Shown here: piece after piece, positions 7,485 through 16,013 of the stretch
How the letters are laid out: the number at the start of each line of letters is the position of its first letter
Numbering within the stretch: position 1 is the first letter of the stretch
Assembly: GCF_030705605.1 (NCBI RefSeq)
Contig: NZ_JAPCKK010000006.1
Span: forward strand, 62,001 to 126,000
Length of the DNA stretch: 64,000 nucleotides
DNA from: Paenibacillus zeirhizosphaerae
Lineage (GTDB): Bacteria; Bacillota; Bacilli; Paenibacillales; Paenibacillaceae
Direction of reading: 5' to 3'
Notes under the pieces: generated by a model
The model's database searches: none
What the model was told of the DNA's origin: nothing
Seen by the model: the letters and a program-made list of their open reading frames with translations, nothing else
Position numbers and translations under genes: made by a program

Positions 7485-7975
7485 AACGGGTCTGCTCCTT
7501 CCAGATTCAGTTTTAAAAGCTGTCGTCCCCGTTGGAGTCTCATCTTCACGGCAGACTCACTGATCCGCAAGATTTTGCTGATCTCTTGAACTTGATAGTC
7601 CTCGTAATAATACAGATGAATGACCGTTTTATACTTCATGGGCAGCGCCATCACGAGCTGGAGCAGGTCCCAATCTTCTGGAGTGTCAGCCGTAACCGGC
7701 TCAGCTCCTTCCAGCTTGACCTCGCGCTTGCGCCAGCCTTTGCCCAGCATGGTTTTGCAATGGTTGGTGATTACCCGGATTAACCAGGCCTTTTGATGTT
7801 CGGCATCCTTGAACTCAGGTGCTTTTTCCATTAGTTTGATGAAGGTATCTTGAATGGCTTCTTCCGCATCCTCGCGGTTGCCCAGATGAACCATGGCAAT
7901 CCGAAACAGCATGCTTGCGTAAGTTTCATAGCTCTTCATCACATGATTCCCCGGCCGGGTCATGGATCGCTGCAT
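7481..7975 (-). CDS. ECF-type RNA polymerase sigma factor, 164 aa
   Basis: Alternative sigma factor of the extracytoplasmic-function group. Region 2 is read from LFRIAMVHLGNREDAEEAIQ and DTFIKLMEKAPEF, and region 4 from LPMKYKTVIHLYYYEDYQVQ followed by EISKILRISESAVKMRL. The start is the ATG at 7975 (MQRSMTRPG), because AAAGGAGGG lies about 10 bases upstream; the frame opens earlier at 8005. It is coupled to the anti-sigma gene. Such factors often control their own promoter, but I could not identify a clear matching promoter upstream. Confidence 0.9.
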   Translation of the reverse strand: MQRSMTRPGNHVMKSYETYASMLFRIAMVHLGNREDAEEAIQDTFIKLMEKAPEFKDAEHQKAWLIRVITNHCKTMLGKGWRKREVKLEGAEPVTADTPEDWDLLQLVMALPMKYKTVIHLYYYEDYQVQEISKILRISESAVKMRLQRGRQLLKLNLEGADPL

Positions 7976-8174
7976 GGTCGTTCTGCCCTCCTTTACCAAT
8001 AACACAGTTATGGACGGCGATCGGTCACATTTTGTTAAGATATAAGGAAAACTTCCGATAAATGTGGTCTGTTTTTTTCTTTTGGATGGGGGATTGGTAA
8101 TTTTTCGTGAAATGGTTATTATAGTTATTACGATTAAGTTTGTAGAAATCTTATGTAGAGGAAGTGGAGGTTCA

Positions 8175-8543
8175 TTGACTTGGATTAGCTCTATACTTGT
8201 AGCGATTGTTGCAATTGAGCATATTTATATCCTGATTTTGGAGATGTTCATGTGGACGCAGCCGAGAGCAATGAGGATATTTGGAACAAGCCGACAATTT
8301 GCGCAGGACACGAAAGCCCTCGCTGCGAACCAGGGGCTGTACAATGGTTTTTTAGCGGCAGGTCTGATATGGGGACTCGTACATCCTAATGGCGGGTTCG
8401 GTATGCAAATTCAGATTTTTTTCCTTGTTTGTGTTCTCGTTGCTGCGATTTACGGCAGTGTGACGGCGAAGAGGTCCATCCTGATTACACAAGGTCTCCC
8501 GGCATGTATAGCGTTTGTTTTTGTGCTTATGAACGTATTGTAA
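8175..8543 (+). CDS. DUF1304-family membrane protein, 122 aa
   Basis: Four-helix membrane protein of the DUF1304 family, read from the conserved segments IEHIYILILEMFMWTQPRAM, RIFGTS and ALAANQGLYNGFLAAGLIWG. The frame stays open from 8064, but family members are about 120 residues and begin just before the first helix, so I prefer the TTG at 8175 (TWISSILVAIVA), with AGAGGAAG and TGGAGG upstream. The function of the family is unknown. It has its own strong terminator and appears monocistronic. Confidence 0.8.
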   Translation: MTWISSILVAIVAIEHIYILILEMFMWTQPRAMRIFGTSRQFAQDTKALAANQGLYNGFLAAGLIWGLVHPNGGFGMQIQIFFLVCVLVAAIYGSVTAKRSILITQGLPACIAFVFVLMNVL

Positions 8544-8568
8544 TGACAAGGCATTGTAATTATGAAGC

Positions 8569-8610
8569 AGGGGCAAGTTCATCATTTGAGGTGAACTTGC
8601 CCCTATTTGT
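8569..8610 (+). terminator. Intrinsic terminator
   Basis: A perfect 13-bp stem (AGGGGCAAGTTCA at 8569-8581 with 8592-8604), then ATTTGT. It ends the DUF1304 gene. Confidence 0.75.
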
Positions 8611-8756
8611 AACCGTTGAACCTGGCTAAAGGAGAGAGCGAGAGGAGCAGTTGCTTTTCATTCTGGGGGATAGCAAAATAGAAATCGAAACGCGTGTCTA
8701 TGAAGCGCCTGTGGATTTTTATTTTTTGAGTCTGTAACGAGCAAAGGAGTCCTTGC

Positions 8757-9440
8757 ATGACAAAGGTACTTGTAGTTGATGATGAAGCGAGCATTTCCGG
8801 TGCGGTGGCTTATGCGCTGCGAAGAGAGGGCTATATCGTGGAGACGGCAGCAGACGGCCAGGAAGCGCTGGACCGCGTCGGAACGTTCAAGCCGGAGGTC
8901 ATGGTGCTCGATGTGATGATGCCGCGCATGAACGGTTACGACGTCTGCCGCAAGCTGGAAGGGCAGCAGCAGAGGCCGGCGATTCTGCTGTTGACGGTCA
9001 AAAACGACATCGTTGACAAGGTGCTGGGCCTGGAGCTCGGTGCAGACGATTATATGACGAAGCCGTTTGACATACGGGAAATCATCGCCAGGGTCAAAGC
9101 GTTGTCCCGCCGCAGACCGCAAGCGTCCGTGGAGGTTCAGGAGCTGGTTCGGCTTGCCGGCTTGTCGATCAACCTGCCGAATCGCACGGTTCATGCGGAG
9201 GGAGCGCTGATCGAGCTGACACCTAAGGAGTTTGATTTGCTGGTGTTGCTCGCGCGGAGCCCGGAACGGGTCTTCTCCCGGGAGTCGCTGCTTGAGCAGG
9301 TGTGGGACATGGATTTCGCTGGCGGGACACGAACAGTGGACATCCATGTACAGCGGCTGCGCAAGAAGCTGGGCAAATGGCATGACGTGATTCAAACCGT
9401 GTACGGCATTGGCTATAAAAGCACGGAGTCGCCGTCATGA
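8757..9440 (+). CDS. OmpR-family response regulator, 227 aa
   Basis: Receiver domain at residues 1-115 with the acidic pair DDE near residue 8, phospho-acceptor Asp52 (VLDVMMPRMNG), Thr in LLTVK and Lys in TKPFD. The winged-helix DNA-binding domain covers about 130-225, with LTPKEFDLLVLLARSPERVF and RTVDIHVQRLRKKLG followed by GIGYK. AAAGGAG lies 9 bases before the ATG. The kinase gene overlaps its stop codon by 4 bases. The next transcript (11164 onward) has a two-copy direct repeat typical of OmpR-family sites in its promoter, so it is a likely target. Confidence 0.92.
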   Translation: MTKVLVVDDEASISGAVAYALRREGYIVETAADGQEALDRVGTFKPEVMVLDVMMPRMNGYDVCRKLEGQQQRPAILLLTVKNDIVDKVLGLELGADDYMTKPFDIREIIARVKALSRRRPQASVEVQELVRLAGLSINLPNRTVHAEGALIELTPKEFDLLVLLARSPERVFSRESLLEQVWDMDFAGGTRTVDIHVQRLRKKLGKWHDVIQTVYGIGYKSTESPS

Positions 9441-10975
9441 GACGGCGAGTCTGGCGGTTCGGCCTGAAGTGGAAGGCTGCCGTGCTGCTGGCTCTGCTGT
9501 TGGCCGCCGTGATCGCGATGCTCAGCTTCCTCGTGCTTGCCGGCATTCGGGACGACCAGCGCGTCCGGCTGGAGCAAACGCTGGCCGGGGAGGCGGAGGC
9601 GGCCAATTTAACGGTTCGCCAGGAGGCGCTGACGAGCGGCTCACTTCCTCCAGATGATATCATGGAGAGAAGCGGCCAACGGCTCGCCGTTGATCTTGGC
9701 GCGCAAAGTGGTCTGCCCGTCACGTTGTATAAGCCGGACGGAACGCTTGCCGGCACCTCGCTGCCGTTTCAGCCGAAGGCGGATGTGAAGGATGCGCTTA
9801 CCCATACGGCACAAGGACAATCGGCTTATATTACGGAAAGCGACCGGCTGTTGTATTTGGCACCGCTTTACAATGATGCCGATAAGCAGGTAGGCACGAT
9901 TCAGTTTCACGTCTCGCTTGCCGAGCAGCATGCTTTTTATGAACGGATACAGCGCTTATTTTGGATTACCGGTGTTCTGGTGCTGACGGCAGGATTCTTG
10001 TTTGGCTTCCTTTATGTATGGCGGCAGGCCCATGTCATTGGTCGGCTGAATCAGGCTGCCCGGCGCATCGGGGATGGGGAGTATCTTTCCGCTCCCACGG
10101 TGCGCCGGGCCGATGAGCTGGGCGAGCTGGCGCAGGGCATTTATGAGATGAGCGGGCGAATCTCCTCGACTCTCACCCAGTTAACCGAAGAAAAAAGCAA
10201 GCTGCTGGAGGCCGTTGCCCGTCTGAAGGAGCTGGAGCAGCAGCAAAAACAGTTTATCGGAAATATCAGTCACGAGCTCAAGACTCCGCTGACATCGATT
10301 CTCGCCTATGCCGACCTGCTGGACATGTACCGGGATGACCCGGCGCTCCTGGATGAGGCGGGCAAGCAAATCGGTCAGGAGGCGGAAAGGCTTTACGGGC
10401 TTGTTGAGAAAGCGCTGAAACTCTCCTCCATGGACGTGTACGAGTTTGAGACGCATGCGAAATCCGTCAGCTTGATGCCGCTGCTTCACGAGGCGGCGGC
10501 GCGTCTGCAAGCAAAGGCGGAGAGGCATGGGATCGAGATCGACACGACACTGGAGGAAGGTACCGTTTGGGCTGATCCGGACAATCTCATGCACATGGTG
10601 CTGAATTTGTTGGATAACGGGATCAAATATAATAAGCCGGGCGGGAAGGTGCTGCTATCCAACGAGGCGATGCGGGAACGGGAAGGACAAGGCTGGATGA
10701 AAATCACGGTTCGGGATACCGGCATCGGTATTCCGGAGGAGGCGAGGGCTAAAATCTTCGATCCTTTTTATACCGTCAGCAGCGACCGATCCAGAGCCCA
10801 TGGCGGGACGGGTCTCGGGCTGCCGCTCGTGAAAGGCCTGGCGGAGAAGCAGGGCGGAACGGTCGGGCTTACAGCCTCGGGGCCGGAAGGCTCGGTGTTT
10901 GTCATTACGCTGCCTCTGCGGCAGCCGGAACGCCTGGAGACTATTTCCGTCGGCAATAGTCCAGACTTGGAATAA
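9437..10975 (+). CDS. Sensor histidine kinase with HAMP domain, 512 aa
   Basis: Membrane sensor partner of the regulator upstream. It has membrane helix 1 at about residues 12-36, an extracytoplasmic sensor domain of about 135 residues, membrane helix 2 at about 172-196, a HAMP linker (RLNQAARRIGDGEYLSAP), and a HisKA domain with phospho-acceptor His279 in ISHELKTPLTSI. The HATPase domain has N-box LNLLDNGIKYN, G1 DTGIGIP and G2 GGTGLGLPLV. The external signal is unknown; the downstream lipoprotein and stalk-domain protein suggest an envelope-related stimulus. A terminator overlaps the last codons. Confidence 0.92.
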   Translation: MRRRVWRFGLKWKAAVLLALLLAAVIAMLSFLVLAGIRDDQRVRLEQTLAGEAEAANLTVRQEALTSGSLPPDDIMERSGQRLAVDLGAQSGLPVTLYKPDGTLAGTSLPFQPKADVKDALTHTAQGQSAYITESDRLLYLAPLYNDADKQVGTIQFHVSLAEQHAFYERIQRLFWITGVLVLTAGFLFGFLYVWRQAHVIGRLNQAARRIGDGEYLSAPTVRRADELGELAQGIYEMSGRISSTLTQLTEEKSKLLEAVARLKELEQQQKQFIGNISHELKTPLTSILAYADLLDMYRDDPALLDEAGKQIGQEAERLYGLVEKALKLSSMDVYEFETHAKSVSLMPLLHEAAARLQAKAERHGIEIDTTLEEGTVWADPDNLMHMVLNLLDNGIKYNKPGGKVLLSNEAMREREGQGWMKITVRDTGIGIPEEARAKIFDPFYTVSSDRSRAHGGTGLGLPLVKGLAEKQGGTVGLTASGPEGSVFVITLPLRQPERLETISVGNSPDLE

Positions 10976-10990
10976 GGTCTGGGCTTTTTT
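10958..10990 (+). terminator. Intrinsic terminator overlapping the kinase 3' end
   Basis: CCAGAC (10961-10966) pairs with GTCTGG (10977-10982), followed by GCTTTTTTG. The stem includes the stop codon region. Confidence 0.6.
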
Positions 10991-11008
10991 GTATTTGGAG
11001 GCGTAGCT

Positions 11009-11049
11009 GTTACACGAATGTTACAAGTCGGATATGTTTTCGCGATATT
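11009..11049 (+). promoter_or_regulatory. Promoter with OmpR-type direct repeats
   Basis: GTTACAC (11009-11015) and GTTACAA (11020-11026) form a direct repeat with an 11-base period, the spacing of OmpR/PhoB-class half-sites on one helix face. The second copy overlaps the -35 TTACAA (11021-11026), which is 17 bases from the -10 GATATT (11044-11049). It lies directly before the lipoprotein gene, suggesting control by the neighbouring two-component system. Confidence 0.5.
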
Positions 11050-11163
11050 CCTTTTCTAAGATGAAAGAAAGTATAAGTGTTCAGGGGATGCCGAAGCGGA
11101 CGATGCCAAAGTAAGCGGCCGCTCGCGACTACGCCTCTGTGGCAGCGCTGGAGGTGCCCTGCT

Positions 11164-12381
11164 ATGAAACGAAATGCTGGAATATACTGCATCAAGCTCT
11201 TGCCGGCCGTGGTATTGTCATTGGCCGTGACGGCTTGCCAATCGTCCGGGGATCGGCTCACGGTCGTCGATTCAGACGCCAGCCGAACCGGGCAGCAGCA
11301 GAATCAGAGCCCGGAGCCTGCTCCGGGTGGTGAACGGGACCTGACCGTTGTCAAGACGCCGGCGCAGCAGGCTGACCAGAGACTCGCGGTCGCCCGCACG
11401 CACCGAATCGCGGCTTCGAGCATTCAATCCTGGCTATCCGAGGATGAGGTTAGCATTGAGACGACCAAGCTGGTCAAGGCCGGTACCGCGACGGAAGAGC
11501 CTAAGTACGAGTACACGTCTTCCATCTTGAATGTCAGCACTGGCCAGAGCAGGGAAAGTACCGGGGAGGGAGGACAACAAGTGGACGGACATATGCTCGT
11601 TAAAGAAACAATCTCACCGGATGGCGGATACAGCTTCATTCAGAAATGGAAGGACAAATATATCGCGGACAATTTCGTGAAAAACCTCCATACCGGCGAG
11701 ATGCTTCAGATCAAGGGCGATAACTATTTGGAGCGGGGCGGCTGGCTGAACGCAGACACGTATATTCTGGCTGCGGGCTCCATGAGCGGGCGTGGAGAAA
11801 TTCGCCAAATCTCGGCTGCGGACGGGAAGGTGACGACGGTAACGCTGGAGGATGCAGAGGCCGAGATGTTCGGGCAATTCGGCGTCAGTCACGGCCGGAT
11901 TTATTATACCGACAATCACAAAGTCCTGAAGGTGTTCGAGCCGGGGCAATCGAAGCCGGTCAGCCTGATTCAGGATGTCTGGAGCTTCGAAATTTCGCCG
12001 GACAGCCAATATATCGCGGTTTCCACGGTCGCGCAATCCGGTGATTCTAAGGGCAGCAAGCTGCTGATTTACGATACCGCCGGGAGCCTTCAGGGCTCGC
12101 TGATCGGCAAGGGGGACCTGATTTCTTACATCTCATGGTCCCCGGATTCCGCGAAGCTGGCGTTTGATGTCTATACCGAGGATAAGAGTGGCATGAATGG
12201 GGTATACATTTTCGACACCCGCTCGGGCCGGGTAATTCCGCTCGCACAGTATTATGCCAGCAGCGATCCGATGCCTCATCCGGTGTATCCATTCAGTTGG
12301 AGTCCATCCGGCAACCGGCTGGGGATCACGCTGGATGACCCGAAGTCGCTGCTCGTCACGCAGGTTATTGATTTTAAATAA
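11164..12381 (+). CDS. Lipoprotein with TolB/WD40-like beta-propeller, 405 aa
   Basis: The start is the ATG at 11164 with GGAGGT 8 bases upstream; the open frame begins earlier. The signal peptide ends in a lipobox (LSLAVTAC, Cys at about residue 24), so the protein is anchored to the outer face of the membrane. After a Gln/Pro-rich linker come repeated propeller blades such as SFEISPDSQYIAVST, YISWSPDSAKLAFDV and FSWSPSGNRLGITL, typical of TolB/DPP-IV-type propellers. It follows the two-component genes and has the direct-repeat promoter, so it is probably part of that regulon. The ligand is unknown; a sensing accessory role is possible. Confidence 0.8.
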   Translation: MKRNAGIYCIKLLPAVVLSLAVTACQSSGDRLTVVDSDASRTGQQQNQSPEPAPGGERDLTVVKTPAQQADQRLAVARTHRIAASSIQSWLSEDEVSIETTKLVKAGTATEEPKYEYTSSILNVSTGQSRESTGEGGQQVDGHMLVKETISPDGGYSFIQKWKDKYIADNFVKNLHTGEMLQIKGDNYLERGGWLNADTYILAAGSMSGRGEIRQISAADGKVTTVTLEDAEAEMFGQFGVSHGRIYYTDNHKVLKVFEPGQSKPVSLIQDVWSFEISPDSQYIAVSTVAQSGDSKGSKLLIYDTAGSLQGSLIGKGDLISYISWSPDSAKLAFDVYTEDKSGMNGVYIFDTRSGRVIPLAQYYASSDPMPHPVYPFSWSPSGNRLGITLDDPKSLLVTQVIDFK

Positions 12382-12419
12382 ACATATCCCAATCCATGGA
12401 ACAGAGAGGAACAATTCAC

Positions 12420-13127
12420 ATGAAAAACCTGAAAAAATCGATCGTCACCATCACTGTAGTCGGTATGGCCTTAACAGGCGCAGCCGGGGTATATGCAGGT
12501 ACACAATTGCAAAAAATCACCGCTTATCTCAATCATCAGATCGGCATTCAGGTAGACGGGGAGGCTTATTCCTTGGTGGACCGGCAAGGTAACCCATTAA
12601 CGCCGATCACCTATAACAATACGGTGTATTTGCCGGTTCGGGCGCTTGGCGACGTGCTGGATGTGCAGGTTAGCTATGATGGCAAGCAGCAGCAGGTGCA
12701 GATCGGCAGTGGAAAAGGCGGAGAAAACGGCGCTAATGAGGGCTTGATCGCGGTGAATTTTACCAAAGCTCAATTGGAGGAGATCTCCAAGGCGTATGCG
12801 AGGTTCGAATCCTTTGAAACGCCCTATGCTCCGGTACAAATGGTCAAAGGAGATGCTTTCAATAAGGTTGGCGCTTCAGAGGATGGCGTAAATCTGCTCT
12901 TTAAGCATATGACGGTAAACGTATCACCACGAGACTACTCCTATCTGTACGATGGCAGGACGGTAAAGCTGTCGAACGGAGTTCAAGCCAAATGGTACAC
13001 GCCGGATACAACGCCGATGTTAAGCTTCGCGCTGAACGACCGTTTTGTCACGCTGAGCTCGCCAGACCATAAGTTAACCCAGAAGCAGCTCGAACAAGTG
13101 GCCGTAACCGTAGCCAAGCTGAAATAA
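12420..13127 (+). CDS. Secreted protein with copper-amine-oxidase-like stalk domain, 235 aa
   Basis: The start is the ATG at 12420, with AGAGGA 9 bases upstream; an in-frame ATG at 12396 is less likely. The signal peptide ends near GVYAGTQL. The stalk domain (copper amine oxidase N-terminal type, very common on Paenibacillus surface proteins) is read from INVQ-like QIGIQVDGEAY, then TVYLPVRALGDVLDVQVSYD. The C-terminal 130 residues are unassigned. It lies 38 bases after the propeller lipoprotein without a terminator between, so the two are likely co-transcribed. No enzyme activity is implied by the stalk domain. Confidence 0.75.
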   Translation: MKNLKKSIVTITVVGMALTGAAGVYAGTQLQKITAYLNHQIGIQVDGEAYSLVDRQGNPLTPITYNNTVYLPVRALGDVLDVQVSYDGKQQQVQIGSGKGGENGANEGLIAVNFTKAQLEEISKAYARFESFETPYAPVQMVKGDAFNKVGASEDGVNLLFKHMTVNVSPRDYSYLYDGRTVKLSNGVQAKWYTPDTTPMLSFALNDRFVTLSSPDHKLTQKQLEQVAVTVAKLK

Positions 13128-13176
13128 TATACAGTTCAAAGCTATAAAAACGGGAACGCAGGGAGCGGAATCAAGA

Positions 13177-13214
13177 AGCCTGTTGGAGCATGTACTGCTC
13201 TTGCGGGCTTTTGG
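13177..13214 (+). terminator. Intrinsic terminator
   Basis: AGCCTG (13177-13182) and an inner GAGCA/TGCTC stem pair up to CGGGCT, then TTTTGG. It ends the stalk-protein transcript. Confidence 0.55.
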
Positions 13215-13278
13215 TTTCCATCAGGGTCCCTTATGTAAATCGTTTGGATTCATTGTACAATGCAACGTCTGTTATAAT

Positions 13279-13980
13279 TTATCTCTGAGTCCTGAATGGG
13301 GGCTCTGTTCGAAGATAATATTCGGCTCTTACCTCTGCCGCCCAATTGGCGAGGACTTCTCTCCATTGAACGCTTCTAAAGAACTGCTCCACGCTTTGAT
13401 TCTCGGAATCCCAATCCACAAATGTATTAAGCGGTGTAATTCCGCCCTGCCAAATCCCGGCATTTACATCTGTACCCTTTTCCCTTACTAATAAGATAGG
13501 AAGACCAAATTGAAATGCCATCGCAGGCTCGATTTGTAAAAAAACGGAGCCCTCCCAGGAAGGTGTGCTGCTTGATGGTGCTCCTACATTTGTTTCGACA
13601 ACTTGAACGGAAAATCTGTGGAAGTTGATGGCCAGCAATCCATAGCTTGAAATAATCAATCGGCGGATATTCGTGAGAATGGTTTCCGGGTATTGTTCAG
13701 TTTCGGGCAAGGTGCGGGGGAACAGCAAAGCATTCTCAATTTCCAGGATAAGACGGTTTAAAAATAGTCGCTGCACATTATTTAGTGTGCTTGTTGTACT
13801 TAGAAATATAGGGATTCGAAAAGCACGGTCGCTGCATTCCTGGATTTTCGTTGCTGCAGGGGGGGATGAAGTGGCTTTATCTTGAAGTCGCACAACGGGA
13901 AGCTCTTTTATAGCGTTCACGAGGGGCAGGCTTTTGGAAGGGAATTGCCGGGACTTTGCCTTCGTTTTATAATTTTTCAT
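13279..13980 (-). CDS. Nucleoside deoxyribosyltransferase/TIR-like protein, 233 aa
   Basis: The start is the ATG at 13980 (MKNYKTKAKSRQF) with AAGGAG 9 bases upstream. The core reads like the Rossmann-like fold shared by nucleoside 2-deoxyribosyltransferases and TIR-like NAD hydrolases: a first strand IPIFLSTTSTLNNVQ, then a helix, FPRTLPE, TNIRRLIISSYGLLAINF, and a conserved acidic region FLQIEPAMAFQFGLPILLVR with Glu in the position used for catalysis in these families. The match is by pattern only. The N-terminal 60 residues are basic and unassigned. No partner gene is coupled, so a standalone nucleotide-processing role, or a defence effector, is speculative. Confidence 0.45.
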   Translation of the reverse strand: MKNYKTKAKSRQFPSKSLPLVNAIKELPVVRLQDKATSSPPAATKIQECSDRAFRIPIFLSTTSTLNNVQRLFLNRLILEIENALLFPRTLPETEQYPETILTNIRRLIISSYGLLAINFHRFSVQVVETNVGAPSSSTPSWEGSVFLQIEPAMAFQFGLPILLVREKGTDVNAGIWQGGITPLNTFVDWDSENQSVEQFFRSVQWREVLANWAAEVRAEYYLRTEPPFRTQR

Positions 13981-14140
13981 TATGTTTAACTCCTTAAAAA
14001 ATCGAATGTGGAAGTCAATTTTACTGTATGTGCATTCGCCCATTTTTGTTACTGAACGGAGGGCGCGGACGAATATCCACTGACTTAGCAAGCTCATACG
14101 TCGTGGTGCTACTAAAGTCGTGGTGCCATTAAAATTGAAG

Positions 14141-14183
14141 AAAAAAAGCCATGTTTCGCTGCAATGAAGCAGCAAAACATAGC
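14141..14183 (-). terminator. Intrinsic terminator of the DJ-1/PfpI gene
   Basis: The arms 14148-14162 and 14169-14183 are nearly perfect (15 bp with G-U pairs). On the minus strand seven T residues follow (14147-14141). Confidence 0.8.
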
Positions 14184-14217
14184 CTTTCTCCATCCAAACA
14201 AGCTGTTCTGATTCCAA

Positions 14218-14880
14218 TCAGCCCAATGTTTCAATAACCGCTTGCGTTACCGCCAAGGTGGACTGCGGGTTTTGGCCAGTGATCAGGTTGCCGTCCACTT
14301 CATAATGGGTATTCCAGTTTGGAGCAGCCACGAAGATGGCTCCCAGATCACGAAGCTTGCTTTCAAGCAGGAACGGAAGCTTCTGGCTCAGACCTGTATC
14401 GCCTTCTTCTCTGTCTGTAAATGCATTCACCCGTTTGCCGGCAACAAGCGGCTGACCATTGGACAGTGTAGCCCCTACCAAGCCTGCTGGACCGTGGCAC
14501 ACCGCGGCAACGAGCTTGTCGGCTTCATAGAAATCGCGCAGCAGCTCCTGCAGCTTCTGGCTGCCTGGCAGATCGTACATGGTTCCATGCCCGCCTGGCA
14601 GGAAAATGGCGTCAAAGCCTTCATGAGAGTTTATTTCATCCAGCTTCAATGTATTTTGCAAATATTTCTCTGCATCAAGGATCTCCTGCGGCGTGCTTTC
14701 GTCTACACTGCCGGGATCAACGGGAGCTTTGCCGCCCAGTGGACTGGCCACCGTAACCTCATACCCTTTTTTCGTAAATTCGATATAGGCTTCTGCGAAC
14801 TCGGACAGCCATATTCCTGTCTTCTTGCCGGCCTGGATTTCTGCATGGTTTGTTACAACGATCAAAATCTTCTTAGCCAT
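14218..14880 (-). CDS. DJ-1/PfpI (class I glutamine amidotransferase-like) protein, 220 aa
   Basis: Protein of the DJ-1/PfpI superfamily, in the Hsp31-like subgroup associated with glyoxalase III or deglycase/chaperone activity. The nucleophile elbow is AVCHGP with Cys at about residue 128 followed by the catalytic-type His, and the conserved Glu is in GIWLSEF near residue 26. Other landmarks are PLGGKAPVDPGS and FLPGGHGTMYDL. AGGAGG lies 9 bases before the ATG. It is a single gene with its own terminator, and a LysR regulator lies upstream on the same strand. Its role is probably stress protection, inferred from the family. Confidence 0.88.
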   Translation of the reverse strand: MAKKILIVVTNHAEIQAGKKTGIWLSEFAEAYIEFTKKGYEVTVASPLGGKAPVDPGSVDESTPQEILDAEKYLQNTLKLDEINSHEGFDAIFLPGGHGTMYDLPGSQKLQELLRDFYEADKLVAAVCHGPAGLVGATLSNGQPLVAGKRVNAFTDREEGDTGLSQKLPFLLESKLRDLGAIFVAAPNWNTHYEVDGNLITGQNPQSTLAVTQAVIETLG

Positions 14881-14990
14881 CTGTTATAACCTCCTCAAAA
14901 ATTTGTTTTCTGTACACTGCTCATTCTAATTAGGAGCAATATATAAAACAAATTATGTTTTTACGAGGAATCCATAAATATATTTATAGA

Positions 14991-15881
14991 TTACTTTGCT
15001 GGCTTGCCGCTTCCAAGCAGGTTTTTTCTAATGTGGTTGATCTCGGGCAGATGCTTATGTTTCGTTTTATAGGCGATGTACAATTCGTTTTTTACCTTCA
15101 AATCCTCAAAAATAATTTTGGTTTTCTCTTTGTTCATGGAATTCTTCAAAATATACGTTGGAATCAGGCTTAATCCGGCACCGCCCTCAATGGCTCTAAG
15201 GATCAGATGCAGGTTAGGAATGACATGAGTGGGCTTAAGAACGGGCCGTTTCTTGAAATGCTCCCTCCACAGCCTTCTTATAATAGGTAAATCCAGCCCA
15301 TAGCTTATCCATTTGCGGGACAAGAGCCATTGCTCCCTGGAAACGAGCTTGCCATCGTGATCTAAGGGGATCTCCATGTCTGCCGGCGCGACGATCACAA
15401 ACTCCTCATCACATAATTTGGCGTATTCGATCCCTGGGGTTTGCGACTTCTGGGAAGTAAAGATGATGTCTACCTTATCCTCCTTCAGCAGCTCCACCAA
15501 TTGATTAGCCGTACCAAAGTGGGTCACGGTGCTGGTGTTGTATTCGGACAGCCTGGGGAGGATGTTCTCGGTATAATACTCGGTGGCAGAGCCGATCCTG
15601 AGAATGGAAAATGTGGGTAAAGACACGGATTTGATATTTAGCGACGTCTCCTCCAGGGATTCAATCAGGGGCGCAAGCTGTGAGTATAATGCTTTGCCCC
15701 TTTCGGTGGGGATCATTTTTCGCGCGGTGCGGATGAATAAAGTTTCCCCGGCCTCTGCCTCCAGATAAGCAAGATGCTGGCTCATGGCTGGCTGTGTCAT
15801 CATTCTGGCTTTGGCTGCCTCGGAGACCGAATTGTATTTGTATATATAGATAAAGCTTCTGTACCATTCAAAATCAATCAT
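14991..15881 (-). CDS. LysR-family transcriptional regulator, 296 aa
   Basis: The start is the ATG at 15881 (MIDFEWYRSFIYIYKYNSVS) with GGAGGAG 7 bases upstream; the open frame begins at 15899. The winged HTH is typical: SVSEAAKARMMTQPAMSQHL then LEAEAGETLFIRTARKMIPT. The rest is the two-lobed effector-binding domain (SILRIGSATEYYTENILPRL onward). It is the gene upstream of the DJ-1/PfpI gene on the same strand, 110 bases away, and is divergent from the spermidine-synthase-like gene at 16014; LysR proteins commonly control the divergent neighbour. Confidence 0.9.
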   Translation of the reverse strand: MIDFEWYRSFIYIYKYNSVSEAAKARMMTQPAMSQHLAYLEAEAGETLFIRTARKMIPTERGKALYSQLAPLIESLEETSLNIKSVSLPTFSILRIGSATEYYTENILPRLSEYNTSTVTHFGTANQLVELLKEDKVDIIFTSQKSQTPGIEYAKLCDEEFVIVAPADMEIPLDHDGKLVSREQWLLSRKWISYGLDLPIIRRLWREHFKKRPVLKPTHVIPNLHLILRAIEGGAGLSLIPTYILKNSMNKEKTKIIFEDLKVKNELYIAYKTKHKHLPEINHIRKNLLGSGKPAK

Positions 15882-16013
15882 GCGAACGCTCCTCCACATT
15901 CAAGGCTTGTGCATTCCGGGACGCCTTCTTATCACGGATGGTGTAAAATAAGATAGCTCAACCATACAGGATAACCCATGTCGGATCAACAACGCTGAAG
16001 GAGATCACGGATT

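Noticed and set aside
8658..9395. 245-residue reverse-strand open frame opposite the response regulator
   Set aside because: It is the antisense of a clear OmpR-family gene, has no ribosome-binding site and no recognisable domain.
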